Shown here: positions 1-8,347 of the stretch, one piece after another
Position numbering within the stretch: the first letter of the stretch is position 1
Layout: every line of letters starts with the position of its first letter
From: Burkholderia sp. WSM2230
GTDB lineage: Bacteria; Pseudomonadota; Gammaproteobacteria; Burkholderiales; Burkholderiaceae
DNA length: 64,000 nucleotides
Reading direction: 5' to 3'
NCBI RefSeq assembly: GCF_000472445.1
Contig: NZ_AXAJ01000009.1
Location: forward strand, 206,332 to 270,331
Translations under genes and position numbers: made by a program
The notes under the pieces: model-generated
The model's input: only the letters and a program-made list of their open reading frames with translations
The model's database searches: none
Told to the model about the DNA's origin: nothing

Positions 1-721
1 CGGCGCCGAGATCGCCGATGTCCGCGATCTCGCTCGGGTTTTGCGCCGCTGCGATTGGAATCGTGCCGGGCGGCATCAGACGCTCCGGTTGCAGCTTCTC
101 GCAACCGAGGCTCACCATCATCACCTCGCCGCCGAAGTTGGGATTCAGCGCGATGTTGCGCACGGTGCGGATCGGCACCATCGCGTCGGGCGCGTCGATT
201 GCCACGCCGCAGCCGTAGGTATGGCCGAGGCTCACCACGTCGTCGACATTCGGATACTTCGGCAGCAGTTCCGACTTGATGCGCGCGACCGCGTGTTGAA
301 CCACGTCCGCGACGCATTGCACGGTCGTGGTGATCGCAAGAATGTTCCGCGAGCCGACGGAGCCGTCCGCGTTGCGATAGCCCTCGAAGGTGTAGCCCTC
401 GAGCGGCGGCATCTCCGGCGCCCTGATGGTGGCAATCGGCAGATCCTCCAGTCCCGGCGGGCTCGGCATGCGGATCACGTGTTCGTTGATCCAGCTTCCC
501 TTGGGCAGCGCCTTGAGCGCATAGCCGATCACGACGTTATAGCGGACGACCTCGTCACCCTCGGCCAGGTCGGCAAGCGCAACCTTGTGACCTTGCGGCA
601 CGCGTTCGCGCAGCACGAGACCGTCGGCGAAAACCGCGCCCTCGCCCAAGCCGCCGTCGTTCACGACGATCGCGACATTGTCGTTGGGGTGAACGCGAAT
701 GTAGAGCGGTGAAAGTTCCAT
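1..721 (-). CDS. garD: galactarate dehydratase, partial (C-terminus beyond window)
   Basis: Dehydrates galactarate (meso-galactaric acid) to 5-dehydro-4-deoxyglucarate in the cytoplasm. The visible 240 residues read like E. coli GarD from its N-terminus: an SAF domain (NDNVAIVVNDGG, PQGHKVAL, VIGYALKALPKGSWI), then the catalytic-domain opening with LEGYTFEGYRNADGSVGSRN, YGCGVAIDAP, ALNPNFGGEVM and GCEKLQPERL. The gene runs off the left edge, so about half (family about 510-520 aa) is seen. The start ATG at 721 has an AAGGAT ribosome site a few bases upstream. It diverges from kdgD, and an operator-like site (765-783) lies in the shared 214-bp promoter region. I am confident of the family; UxaA-family relatives (altronate dehydratase) are the alternative. 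Confidence 0.93.
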   Translation of the reverse strand, partial: MELSPLYIRVHPNDNVAIVVNDGGLGEGAVFADGLVLRERVPQGHKVALADLAEGDEVVRYNVVIGYALKALPKGSWINEHVIRMPSPPGLEDLPIATIRAPEMPPLEGYTFEGYRNADGSVGSRNILAITTTVQCVADVVQHAVARIKSELLPKYPNVDDVVSLGHTYGCGVAIDAPDAMVPIRTVRNIALNPNFGGEVMMVSLGCEKLQPERLMPPGTIPIAAAQNPSEIADIGDLGA

Positions 722-764
722 TGCATCGATCCTTATGGCGTTTAACGCCTGCTGCGCCAGCTAT

Positions 765-783
765 TCATACGTCATCCTACAAC
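765..783 (-). promoter_or_regulatory. operator-like site A (galactarate/galacturonate regulon motif)
   Basis: TCATACGTCATCCTACAAC on the plus strand, about 44 bp upstream of the garD start. It aligns base for base with five other 19-mers in the promoters of this cluster (consensus about TTATASGTCATCSTACAAC, S = C or G). Inferred binding site for the FCD/GntR regulator at 3648-4391. Confidence 0.65.
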
Positions 784-865
784 ATGCGGCTCGGGTCGGA
801 CGTTCCGTATTTACCCTAACTGCAGCATTATGCCGTGAAATCCTGATTGAGTCGGCCGAATTGTT

Positions 866-884
866 GTTGTACGATGACGTATAA
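866..884 (+). promoter_or_regulatory. operator-like site B upstream of kdgD
   Basis: The reverse complement is TTATACGTCATCGTACAAC, 17 of 19 bases identical to site A. It contains TCGTACAACAA, which fits the published FadR-subfamily consensus TNGTNNNACNA. It overlaps a possible -10 (TATAAG, 880-885) and ends 51 bp before the kdgD start. Confidence 0.65.
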
Positions 885-935
885 GAAATCTTCATTTCTA
901 TTGATCGAACCCAAATCGAAGCCCGGATACACATC

Positions 936-1853
936 ATGACCACACCGCAGGAACTCAAGCAGATCGTTTCGGAAGGCCTTCTCTCCTTTCCCGTTACCGA
1001 CTTCGACGAACAAGGCGACTTCCGCGCCGACACTTACGCCGAGCGCCTCGAATGGCTCGCGCCGTACGGCGCTTCGGCACTGTTTGTCGCCGGCGGCACG
1101 GGTGAGTTCTTCTCGCTGACGCATAACGACTATTCAAACGTGGTGCGCACCGCAACCGAAGTCTGCAAGGGCAAGGTGCCCATCCTGGCCGGCGCGGGCG
1201 GCCCGACGCGCGTGGCCATCGAGTACGCGAAAGAAGCCGAACGCCACGGCGCGAACGGCATCCTGCTGATGCCGCACTATCTGACCGAAGCCTGCCAGGA
1301 AGGCATCGCCGCGCACGCCGAAGAGGTCTGCAAGGCAGTGCCGAACATGGGCGTGATCATCTATAACCGCGCGAATTCCAAGCTTAACGCCGACATGCTG
1401 GAAGGTCTCGCCGAGCGTTGCCCGAACCTCATCGGCTTCAAGGACGGCGTGGGCGAAATCGAAAACATGGTGACGATCCGCCGGCGTCTCGGCGACCGCT
1501 TCTCTTACCTCGGCGGCTTGCCGACCGCCGAAGTCTATGCCGCAGCCTACAAGGCGCTGGGCGTGCCGGTGTACTCGTCGGCGGTATTCAACTTCATTCC
1601 GAAGACCGCAATGGACTTCTACCGCGCGATCGCAGCGGACGACCACGCGAGCGTCGGCAAACTCATCGACGAGTTCTTTCTGCCGTACCTGAAAATCCGC
1701 AACCGCCGCGCCGGCTACGCGGTCAGCATCGTCAAGGCGGGTGCGAAGCTGGTCGGCCACAGCGCCGGCCCGGTGCGCGCTCCGCTGACCGATCTGACCG
1801 AAGAAGAAATGGCGCAGTTGGACGCGCTCATCAAGACGCTCGGCCCGCAGTAA
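936..1853 (+). CDS. kdgD: 5-dehydro-4-deoxyglucarate dehydratase
   Basis: Dehydrates and decarboxylates 5-keto-4-deoxyglucarate to 2-oxoglutarate semialdehyde plus CO2. It is a 305-aa DapA/DHDPS-family (beta/alpha)8 barrel. Visible marks are the GGTGEFFSLT phosphate/carboxylate loop (53-62), the catalytic Tyr143 in IIYNRAN and the Schiff-base Lys169 in GFKDGVGE. Length and motifs match KdgD rather than dihydrodipicolinate synthase. It sits between garD (divergent) and a hexarate-type MFS transporter, and its product is the substrate of the dehydrogenase at 4533-6140. A clear hairpin terminator follows at 1944-1977. Confidence 0.95.
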   Translation: MTTPQELKQIVSEGLLSFPVTDFDEQGDFRADTYAERLEWLAPYGASALFVAGGTGEFFSLTHNDYSNVVRTATEVCKGKVPILAGAGGPTRVAIEYAKEAERHGANGILLMPHYLTEACQEGIAAHAEEVCKAVPNMGVIIYNRANSKLNADMLEGLAERCPNLIGFKDGVGEIENMVTIRRRLGDRFSYLGGLPTAEVYAAAYKALGVPVYSSAVFNFIPKTAMDFYRAIAADDHASVGKLIDEFFLPYLKIRNRRAGYAVSIVKAGAKLVGHSAGPVRAPLTDLTEEEMAQLDALIKTLGPQ

Positions 1854-1943
1854 TGCAGCGCGGCGCGGCCGGCGCTTCGACGCCTGGCCGGCCACGCGAA
1901 CAACCGCTGCATACGAGAACCGTATAGACGGCAGCGCAAGCAG

Positions 1944-1977
1944 CGCCCGGGGACCACAGCGTCGCCGGGCGTTTTTT
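1944..1977 (+). terminator. rho-independent terminator after kdgD
   Basis: Stem CGCCCGG (1944-1950) pairs with CCGGGCG (1965-1971), followed by six T residues. It separates kdgD from the transporter gene. Confidence 0.85.
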
Positions 1978-2053
1978 GCACATGACATTAAAAGCCGCGA
2001 CGCAAAGGCCGGGAGCCCGCCCGCTCCCTTGCATAAGAATTAAGGAGATGACC

Positions 2054-3403
2054 ATGGAAATGAGCCGCACGGCGAGTTCCGCGAACGTCGCAAAGCGCAC
2101 CAAGGTCCGCTACGCGATCCTGCTACTGATCTTCGTGATCACCACCTTCAACTACGCAGACCGCGCGACGCTGTCGGTCACCGGCTCGGCGATGCGTGCC
2201 GAATTCGGCTTCGACGCGATCCGCATGGGCTACATCTTCTCCGCGTTCAGCTGGGCTTACGTGCTCTCGCAGTTGCCGGCCGGCTGGTTGCTGGACCGCT
2301 TCGGCGCGCGGCGCGTGTACGCCGCAAGCATTTTCTTCTGGTCGCTTTTCACGCTGCTGCAAAGCTCGATTGGTTTGCTCGGCAGCGCCGCTGCGGCCGT
2401 GACCGGTCTCTTCGTGCTGCGTTTCGCGATGGGCGCGGCGGAATCGCCAGCCTTTCCGGCGAACGCCAAAGTCGTGGCGAGCTGGTTCCCCACCAAGGAA
2501 CGCGGCACCGCATCCGCGATCTTCAACTCGGCGCAATACTTCGCGGCGGTCGTCTTCACGCCGCTGATGGCCTGGCTCACGCACGCGTTCGGCTGGCACA
2601 TGGTGTACGTGGTGATGGGCGTGGCCGGCTTGCTGCTCGCTCTCACCTGGCTCAGGGTGATGAAGCATCCCGCCGACCATCCGGGCGTGTCGGCTGCCGA
2701 ACTGGAGTACATCGAACAGGGCGGCGGCGTAGTGAACGGCCACCAGAAAGCGAGCCCCGCCGACATCGAGAAGGCCGGCGGCTGGTCGCTCGTGCGTCAG
2801 TTGCTGGGCAACCGGATGCTGGTCGGCGTCTATCTCGCGCAGTACTGCATCAACGTGCTGACGTACTTTTTCCTGACCTGGTTTCCAATCTACCTCGTGC
2901 AGGCACGTCACATGACGATTCTGCAGGCGGGCCTCGTCGCTTCCCTGCCCGCGATCTGCGGATTCTCGGGCGGCGTGCTCGGCGGCATTCTGTCGGACTC
3001 GCTGATCCGGCGCGGCCATTCGCTGACCGTCGCGCGCAAGGTGCCAATTGTCGGCGGCATGCTGCTGTCGGTGTCGATCATCGGCTGCAATTATGTTTCC
3101 ACCGACTGGATCGTCGTCGCACTCATGTCGCTCGCGTTCTTCGGCAAGGGCATCGGCGCGCTCGGCTGGGCGGTAGTCGCAGATACGTCGCCGAAGGAAG
3201 CGCTCGGTTTGTCGGGCGGCATCTTCAATATGTTTGGCAACGTGGCCGGCATTGTCACGCCGATTGTGATCGGCTATCTGGTCGCGCAGAGCGGCTCGTT
3301 CAACGGCGCGCTGGTGTTCGTCGGCGCGAATGCGCTGCTGACGGTGTTCAGCTATCTCGTGATCGTGAAGGACATCAAGCGGGTGGAGCTGCGCCCGCGG
3401 TGA
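2054..3403 (+). CDS. MFS transporter, hexarate (glucarate/galactarate) type
   Basis: A 449-aa major facilitator protein of the anion:cation symporter family (GudP/GarP-like), predicted to import galactarate or glucarate with protons. About 12 hydrophobic segments are seen. Family marks are FNYADRATLSVTGSAM in TM1, GWLLDRFGARRVY in the TM2-3 loop, GAAESPAFPANAKVVASWFP, and ERGTASAIFNSAQY. The start at 2054 was chosen because AAGGAG (2042-2047) lies 6 bases ahead; ATG 2048 overlaps that site. Substrate is inferred from the neighbours kdgD, garD and garL. It could also carry galactonate-like acids. Confidence 0.88.
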   Translation: MEMSRTASSANVAKRTKVRYAILLLIFVITTFNYADRATLSVTGSAMRAEFGFDAIRMGYIFSAFSWAYVLSQLPAGWLLDRFGARRVYAASIFFWSLFTLLQSSIGLLGSAAAAVTGLFVLRFAMGAAESPAFPANAKVVASWFPTKERGTASAIFNSAQYFAAVVFTPLMAWLTHAFGWHMVYVVMGVAGLLLALTWLRVMKHPADHPGVSAAELEYIEQGGGVVNGHQKASPADIEKAGGWSLVRQLLGNRMLVGVYLAQYCINVLTYFFLTWFPIYLVQARHMTILQAGLVASLPAICGFSGGVLGGILSDSLIRRGHSLTVARKVPIVGGMLLSVSIIGCNYVSTDWIVVALMSLAFFGKGIGALGWAVVADTSPKEALGLSGGIFNMFGNVAGIVTPIVIGYLVAQSGSFNGALVFVGANALLTVFSYLVIVKDIKRVELRPR

Positions 3404-3647
3404 CTACCGGCGCGCGCGGCGCTGCGGCGCGTGCTGTCGCGCCCTCTCGTGCCGTGCTTTCCCTGGCGCACCGCGGGTTCGCACGCCGGGCGGCCGGCGC
3501 TGTCGTCGCGGAGCCGGGCTCGCCGACGGCACAGTCCTGCCCGCCCGGCGCTGAAAATGATCCGGCCTTCCTATAATCAGTCGTCAGACGACGGTATAAT
3601 GGACCGCAGGAAGTATCTGCAACTATCTGATTCAAGGGGCGTTTTCG
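3404..3647. promoter_or_regulatory. promoter region of the FCD regulator with operator-like site C (3580-3598)
   Basis: GTCGTCAGACGAC (3580-3592) is a perfect palindrome that fits the FadR-type consensus TNGTNNNACNA. Extended to 3598, its reverse complement aligns with sites A, B, D, E and F. A TATAAT hexamer (3595-3600) overlaps it, so bound regulator would block its own -10. Autoregulation is inferred. Confidence 0.6.
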
Positions 3648-4391
3648 ATGGCTACACCACTGGCATCCGCGGCACCGCCACGACGCGCTCGTAATCTTGC
3701 CGAGCTCGTCGTGAACTACGTCACCGAGCAGATCGCGTCCAACGCGCTGAAGCCGGGTGACAAGCTGCCCACCGAATCACAACTCATGGTCACGCTGAGC
3801 GTGAGCCGCACCGTCATTCGCGAGGCCATTTCGCGCCTGCAGGCGGGCAAGATAATCGAGACGCGGCACGGCATCGGCAGTTTCGTGCTCGAGCCGCAGC
3901 GCGAAAAGCTCGGCATCGACATGGTGCCCGCCACCACGCTGCGCGACGTGCTATCCATTCTCGAACTGCGCATCAGCCTCGAAACCGAATGCGCGGGCCT
4001 CGCGGCCCAGCGCGCCAAGCCCGAAGACCTCGCGCGCATGCGCGCCGCGCTCGACGCAATCGAAGCGACGCGCCACAACGGGCTCGACAGTGTCGATGCC
4101 GATCTCCAGTTCCATATTTCGGTGGCGCGCGCCACGGGCAACCGCTATTTCGTCGACATCCTCACACAAATGGGCAGCGCGCTGATTCCGCGCAACCGCC
4201 TCGATTCAGCCGGCATTGCGCGCGCCGAGCCGGACGCGTATCTGTCGCTCGTCAACCTCGAGCACGAGAGCATTCTCGAAGCAATCAGCCGGCACGACGC
4301 CGAGGGCGCGCGCGCAGCCATGCGCATGCATCTGTCGAACAGCCGCGAACGGCTGCGCCGCGCGAACGAAACCTCCGAGGCGAATAGCTGA
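3648..4391 (+). CDS. GntR-family (FadR/FCD subfamily) transcriptional regulator
   Basis: A 247-aa DNA-binding regulator. The N-terminal winged helix-turn-helix (about 20-85) shows ALKPGDKLPTESQLMVTLSVS, SRTVIREAISRLQAGKIIETRHGIGSFV-type sequence. The C-terminal FCD ligand domain (about 100-235) has LELRISLETECAGLAA, DLQFHISVARATGN and the helical HESILEAISRHDAEGARAAMRMHL. FCD proteins normally bind organic acids through Asp/His-ligated metal, and here DLQFH and the later HESI and RMHL segments supply such residues. Ribosome site AAGGGG at 3634-3639. Position suggests it controls the surrounding hexuronate/hexarate genes, possibly sensing galactarate or a keto-acid; that is inference from the repeated operator motif. 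Confidence 0.9.
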   Translation: MATPLASAAPPRRARNLAELVVNYVTEQIASNALKPGDKLPTESQLMVTLSVSRTVIREAISRLQAGKIIETRHGIGSFVLEPQREKLGIDMVPATTLRDVLSILELRISLETECAGLAAQRAKPEDLARMRAALDAIEATRHNGLDSVDADLQFHISVARATGNRYFVDILTQMGSALIPRNRLDSAGIARAEPDAYLSLVNLEHESILEAISRHDAEGARAAMRMHLSNSRERLRRANETSEANS

Positions 4392-4461
4392 GCAACGAGC
4401 GGTTTTTACGGCCCAACGCGCGCCGGCGCCGACACGGATGCCGATGATGCCCACGCCGACC

Positions 4462-4507
4462 GGCAAAAGAAAATGGCCGGGGAGTTCAACCTCCCCGGCC
4501 ATTTTTC
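4462..4507. terminator. bidirectional terminator between the regulator and the dehydrogenase
   Basis: A 12-bp perfect stem (ATGGCCGGGGAG, 4473-4484; CTCCCCGGCCAT, 4491-4502) with loop TTCAAC. It is A-rich on the left and T-rich on the right, so it serves both convergent genes. Confidence 0.9.
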
Positions 4508-4532
4508 ATTCGATGCACCCGCTCAACAGCGC

Positions 4533-6140
4533 TTAGCTGCGCGTGATCTCACCATCGCGACGACGCCACAGATTGAGCGGATTGGCGTCGGCGAGCGCCT
4601 GCGGCAGCAGCTCTGCCGGGAAATCCTGATAGCACACCGGGCGCAGGAAGCGCTCCATCGCCGTCGTGCCGACCGAGGTCGCGCGGCTGTCGGACGTCGC
4701 GGGAAACGGGCCGCCGTGAACCATGGCGTGACAGACTTCCACGCCGGTCGGAAAGCCGTTAACCAGCAGCCGCCCGGCTTTGCGCTCGAGAATCGGCACG
4801 AGCTTCTGGGCCGCGGGCACGTCTGCGGCATCCATCTGGATCGTCGCGGTCAACTGGCCGGCGAAGTGCTCGGCGACCTGGAGCAGCTCGGCTTCGTCCT
4901 TGCAACGCACGATTGTCGATGCGGGTCCGAACACCTCGTCCTCCAGCGCCGGCGTGGCGAGGAAGGTCTGCGCGTCGGTGACGAACAGGGCCGCGCGCGC
5001 CTGGTTCGGGCCCGTCACGTCGACGCCGCGCGCCACCGTTTCGACGCCCCCAGTCGCGGCGAGCTTGCCCTCGCCTTCCGTATAGGCCGAGTGGATGCCC
5101 GAGGTCAGCATGGTCTGCGCGGGCTTCGCCGCCAGCGCTTCGGACGCTGCCGCGACAAAGCTTTTCAGCGCATCGCTGTCGACGGCAATCGCGAGGCCCG
5201 GGTTCGTACAGAACTGGCCGGCGCCGAGCACCAGCGAATCCACGAAACCGCGCGCGATGCTTTCCGTGCGCTGCGCGAGCGCGTTCGACAGCAGGAACAC
5301 CGGGTTGATGCTGCTCATTTCCGCGTAGACCGGAATAGGCTCGGGGCGCGCCGCCGCCACGCGCATCAGCGACAAACCGCCCGCGCGCGAGCCGGTGAAG
5401 CCGACCGCCTTGATCGCCGGATGCGCGACGAGCGCCTCGCCGACCGAATTGCCCGCGCCGACGACCAGCGAGAACACGCCTTCCGGCAAATCCATGTCTT
5501 CGGCGACGCGTTGAATCACGCGGCCGACCATCTCCGAGGTGCCGAGGTGCGCGCGGTGCGCCTTCACCACGACCGGGCAACCGGCCGCGAGCGCCGCAGC
5601 CGTGTCGCCGCCCGCCACCGAGAACGCCAGCGGGAAATTGCTCGCGCCGAACACCGCGACCGGGCCCAGCGGAATTTTCTGCATGCGCAGGTCGGAACGC
5701 GGCAGCGGCTTGCGATCAGGCAGCGGCGAATCCAGCGTCGCGGCGAGCCACTGGCCCGAACGCACCACTTGTGCGAACAGCTTGAGCTGGCCGGTCGTGC
5801 GGCCGCGCTCGCCTTCCAGGCGCGCCCTCGGCAAGCCGGACTCCTGCTGCGCGCGCTCGATCAGCGCGTCGCCCAACGCCGTGATGCCGTCGGCGATACG
5901 CTCGAGGAATTCGGCGCGCAGCGCGAGCGGCAGATGCCGGTACGGATCGAACGCCTTTTGCGCCAGTTGGCAGGCCAGGTCGACGTCGCTCGCCGTGCCG
6001 CTGCCGAACACCGGCTCGGCGATATCTGTGCCCGTGGTGGGATTAAACGCGTGCAGCGCCTCGTCGGCGCCGCGCACGGCCTTGCGGCCGATCAGCATTT
6101 CGCCGGTGATCTGGCCGGTGACTTCGCTCGGATGGGACAT
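4533..6140 (-). CDS. 2-oxoglutarate semialdehyde (2,5-dioxovalerate) dehydrogenase
   Basis: Oxidises alpha-ketoglutaric semialdehyde, the product of KdgD, to 2-oxoglutarate with NAD(P)+. It is a 535-aa aldehyde dehydrogenase superfamily protein of the KGSADH type. Marks are FGASNFPLAFSVAGGDTAAA (164-183), FTGSRAGG (248-255), the general base Glu274 in VYAEMSSINP and the nucleophile Cys311 in GAGQFCTNPG. Length is typical for this subfamily, which is longer than usual ALDHs by an N-terminal extension. It is divergent from garL, with operator-like sites D and E between them. Assignment to the hexarate pathway comes from context. Confidence 0.92.
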   Translation of the reverse strand: MSHPSEVTGQITGEMLIGRKAVRGADEALHAFNPTTGTDIAEPVFGSGTASDVDLACQLAQKAFDPYRHLPLALRAEFLERIADGITALGDALIERAQQESGLPRARLEGERGRTTGQLKLFAQVVRSGQWLAATLDSPLPDRKPLPRSDLRMQKIPLGPVAVFGASNFPLAFSVAGGDTAAALAAGCPVVVKAHRAHLGTSEMVGRVIQRVAEDMDLPEGVFSLVVGAGNSVGEALVAHPAIKAVGFTGSRAGGLSLMRVAAARPEPIPVYAEMSSINPVFLLSNALAQRTESIARGFVDSLVLGAGQFCTNPGLAIAVDSDALKSFVAAASEALAAKPAQTMLTSGIHSAYTEGEGKLAATGGVETVARGVDVTGPNQARAALFVTDAQTFLATPALEDEVFGPASTIVRCKDEAELLQVAEHFAGQLTATIQMDAADVPAAQKLVPILERKAGRLLVNGFPTGVEVCHAMVHGGPFPATSDSRATSVGTTAMERFLRPVCYQDFPAELLPQALADANPLNLWRRRDGEITRS

Positions 6141-6168
6141 GTCTCTTTCCTTGTATTGAAACCGCTAG

Positions 6169-6187
6169 ATATAGGTCATCCTACAAC
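6169..6187 (-). promoter_or_regulatory. operator-like site D (dehydrogenase promoter)
   Basis: ATATAGGTCATCCTACAAC, 29 bp upstream of the dehydrogenase start. The last 12 bases (TCATCCTACAAC) are identical to site A upstream of garD. Confidence 0.65.
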
Positions 6188-6286
6188 ATACGGGCGGCCG
6201 GGCGCAACCTAAACCGCCTTGCCCACATAGACGTTCGGGTTAACCTGACCGTTACAACTCGCGGATCGGGTGCTAATCTGCATTGA

Positions 6287-6305
6287 GATATACGACGACC
6301 TATAA
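6287..6305 (+). promoter_or_regulatory. operator-like site E (garL promoter)
   Basis: The reverse complement is TTATAGGTCGTCGTATATC. It lies 60 bp upstream of garL and matches the shared motif at most positions; the 3' half (TATATC for TACAAC) is weakest. Confidence 0.55.
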
Positions 6306-6365
6306 CAGGCGGTTCACTCATCGTCGGAACTTGACACGATCCATAGCCGTTCGAGGAATACGTTC

Positions 6366-7172
6366 ATGCCAGCCGCGCCCTGCCCGCCTTACCAGTCTCT
6401 TCCCAACAGCTTCCGCCACGCGGTGCGCGGCGGCAAAACGCTGATCGGCTGCTGGGCGTCGCTGGCGAGCCCGATTGTCACCGAACTACTCGGCGTGATC
6501 GGATTCGACTGGATGCTGCTCGACGCCGAACATGCGCCGAACGACGTGCTCACGCTGATCCCGCAATTGATGGCGCTGAAGGACAGCCGCAGCGCGCCGG
6601 TGGTGCGCCCGCCGGCCAATGACAGTGTGGTGATCAAACGGCTGCTGGACAGCGGCTTTTCGAATTTCCTCGTGCCCTTCGTCGATAACGCCGACGACGC
6701 GGCGCGCGCGGTCGCCGCGACGCGCTATCCGCCGCAAGGTGTTCGCGGCGTCTCGGTGGGCCACCGCGGCAACCGCTACGCGACGGTACCCGACTATTTT
6801 GACATTGCCAACGACAATATCTGCGTCATCGTGCAGATAGAAAGCCGGCGAGCAGTGGACTCCATCGACGCCATTCTTGCCGTCGACGGCGTCGACGGCG
6901 TGTTCGTCGGTCCGTCCGACCTCGCGGCGTCCTACGGGCATCTCGGTAACGCCGCACATCCCGACGTGCAGCAAGCCATTGCGCACGTATTCGAGCGCGC
7001 GCAGGCCGCCGGCAAGCCGAGCGGCATTCTTGCACCGGTGCAAGCCGACGCCGAACGTTATCTCGCGATGGGCTGCCGTGTCATCGCCGTGTGCGCCGAC
7101 CTCGGGCTCTTGAGGAACGCCGCGCAGGACGTTCACAGACACTTCATAAAGAAACCGGCGGATCCGAGCTGA
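6366..7172 (+). CDS. garL: 2-dehydro-3-deoxyglucarate aldolase
   Basis: Class II, metal-dependent retro-aldol cleavage of 5-keto-4-deoxyglucarate (or 2-keto-3-deoxyglucarate) to pyruvate and tartronate semialdehyde. The 268-aa HpcH/HpaI-family barrel follows E. coli GarL closely: IGCWASLASPIVTELLG, WMLLDAEHAPND, FLVPFVDNADDA, RYPPQGVRGVSVGHR, VQIESRRAVD and the metal/substrate segment FVGPSDLAASYGHLGN. A GAGG ribosome site (6353-6356) precedes the start. garR follows 54 bases later, so the pair is co-transcribed. This route competes with KdgD for the same intermediate. Confidence 0.94.
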   Translation: MPAAPCPPYQSLPNSFRHAVRGGKTLIGCWASLASPIVTELLGVIGFDWMLLDAEHAPNDVLTLIPQLMALKDSRSAPVVRPPANDSVVIKRLLDSGFSNFLVPFVDNADDAARAVAATRYPPQGVRGVSVGHRGNRYATVPDYFDIANDNICVIVQIESRRAVDSIDAILAVDGVDGVFVGPSDLAASYGHLGNAAHPDVQQAIAHVFERAQAAGKPSGILAPVQADAERYLAMGCRVIAVCADLGLLRNAAQDVHRHFIKKPADPS

Positions 7173-7226
7173 CCCGCGCATCGCGCGGGCTCGAGCGAGG
7201 CCGCCATGACCTCTCCGGAGCATTCC

Positions 7227-8120
7227 ATGCAAAAAGCAGGCTTTATCGGACTCGGCATCATGGGCAAACCCATGGCCGCGAACCTTCTGAAGAACGGGGT
7301 CACGCTCGCCGCGTTCACGCGCAGCGGCGTGCCTGACGATCTCACCAAGGCTGGCGCCCAGGCCTGCGACAGCCCGGCAGCGGTCGCCGCGCAGGCCGAC
7401 GTCATCTTCATCATGGTGCCGGACACGCCGGACGTCGAGCGCGTGCTGTTCGGCGAGAACGGCCTCGCCAGCGCGCTACGCGCGGGGCAAACCGTGGTGG
7501 ACATGAGCTCGATTTCGCCGATGGCCACGCGCGAGTTCGCTGCACGCGTGCGCGAGACGAGCGCCGATTATCTGGACGCGCCGGTGTCGGGCGGCGAAGT
7601 CGGCGCGAAGGCGGGTTCGCTGACGATCATGGTGGGCGGCGAGCAGGCTACCTTCGACAGCGTGAAGCCGCTATTCGACATGATGGGCAAGAACGTCACG
7701 CTGATCGGCGCGGTGGGTGCGGGACAGGTGTGCAAGGTCGCCAATCAGGTGATCGTGGCGGCCACCATCGAGGCGGTCGGCGAGGCGCTGCTGCTCGCGT
7801 CCAAAGCCGGCGTGGACCCGGCGCGCGTGCGCGAAGCGTTGATGGGCGGCTTTGCATCCTCGCGCATTCTCGAAGTGCATGGCGAGCGGATGACCAAGCG
7901 CACGTTCGACCCGGGCTTTCGCATCGAGCTGCATCAGAAGGATTTGAACCTCGCGCTCTCCACGGCGCAGGCGTTGGGGGTGTCGCTGCCGAATACGGCC
8001 ACCTGCCAGGCGCTTTTCAATGCCTGCGTCGCGCACGGCGGCAAGGCATGGGACCACTCTGCGATGGTGCGCGCGCTCGAGGTGCTCGCCAATCACGAGA
8101 TCGGTCAGCAAAGCGCCTGA
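7227..8120 (+). CDS. garR: tartronate semialdehyde reductase (2-hydroxy-3-oxopropionate reductase)
   Basis: Reduces tartronate semialdehyde from GarL to D-glycerate with NAD(P)H. It is a 297-aa beta-hydroxyacid dehydrogenase: N-terminal Rossmann fold with GFIGLGIMGKPMAANL, the substrate loop DAPVSGGEVGAKAGSLTIMVGG, the catalytic-lysine helix GAGQVCKVANQVIVA, and the C-terminal all-helical domain with HQKDLNLALSTAQALGVSLP. I chose ATG 7227 because GGAG (7217-7220) sits 6 bases ahead and the Rossmann fold begins at once; ATG 7206 in frame would add 7 residues. It is the second gene after garL. Confidence 0.93.
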   Translation: MQKAGFIGLGIMGKPMAANLLKNGVTLAAFTRSGVPDDLTKAGAQACDSPAAVAAQADVIFIMVPDTPDVERVLFGENGLASALRAGQTVVDMSSISPMATREFAARVRETSADYLDAPVSGGEVGAKAGSLTIMVGGEQATFDSVKPLFDMMGKNVTLIGAVGAGQVCKVANQVIVAATIEAVGEALLLASKAGVDPARVREALMGGFASSRILEVHGERMTKRTFDPGFRIELHQKDLNLALSTAQALGVSLPNTATCQALFNACVAHGGKAWDHSAMVRALEVLANHEIGQQSA

Positions 8121-8140
8121 TTCTCCGCGCGCGCTCAAGC

Positions 8141-8187
8141 CGCGCCGCTTTGCCTGTTCGACGTGGCTGAACGGGTAAAGCGGCGCG
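8141..8187. terminator. long hairpin after garR
   Basis: An 11-bp perfect stem (CGCGCCGCTTT, 8141-8151; AAAGCGGCGCG, 8177-8187). The 25-base loop can itself pair (CCTGTTC with GAACGGG). There is no T-tract, so it may be a weak terminator or an mRNA-stabilising structure. Confidence 0.45.
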
Positions 8188-8347
8188 TCATACGTTAAGG
8201 AACACGTTAAACCACGCAAGCCGACAAGCTCTCCTAGCTACTTTTACTTATTAAGGATGACTGACTGAACGGAAGCGGTAGCAATGAACCATGCGGCGTC
8301 AAGCATCGACGACCATTTACAACGCCCTGAAGGGCAAGGAGACATTC

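Noticed and set aside
41..712. Long plus-strand open frame at the left edge
   Set aside because: Arg/His/Ala-rich shadow of garD on the opposite strand.
4473..6212. 579-aa plus-strand frame
   Set aside because: Arg/Ala-rich mirror of the semialdehyde dehydrogenase gene; no start signals or family similarity.
8188..8206. TCATACGTTAAGGAACACG upstream of the polygalacturonase as a seventh regulon site
   Set aside because: Only the first eight bases match the motif; the TACAAC half is absent.
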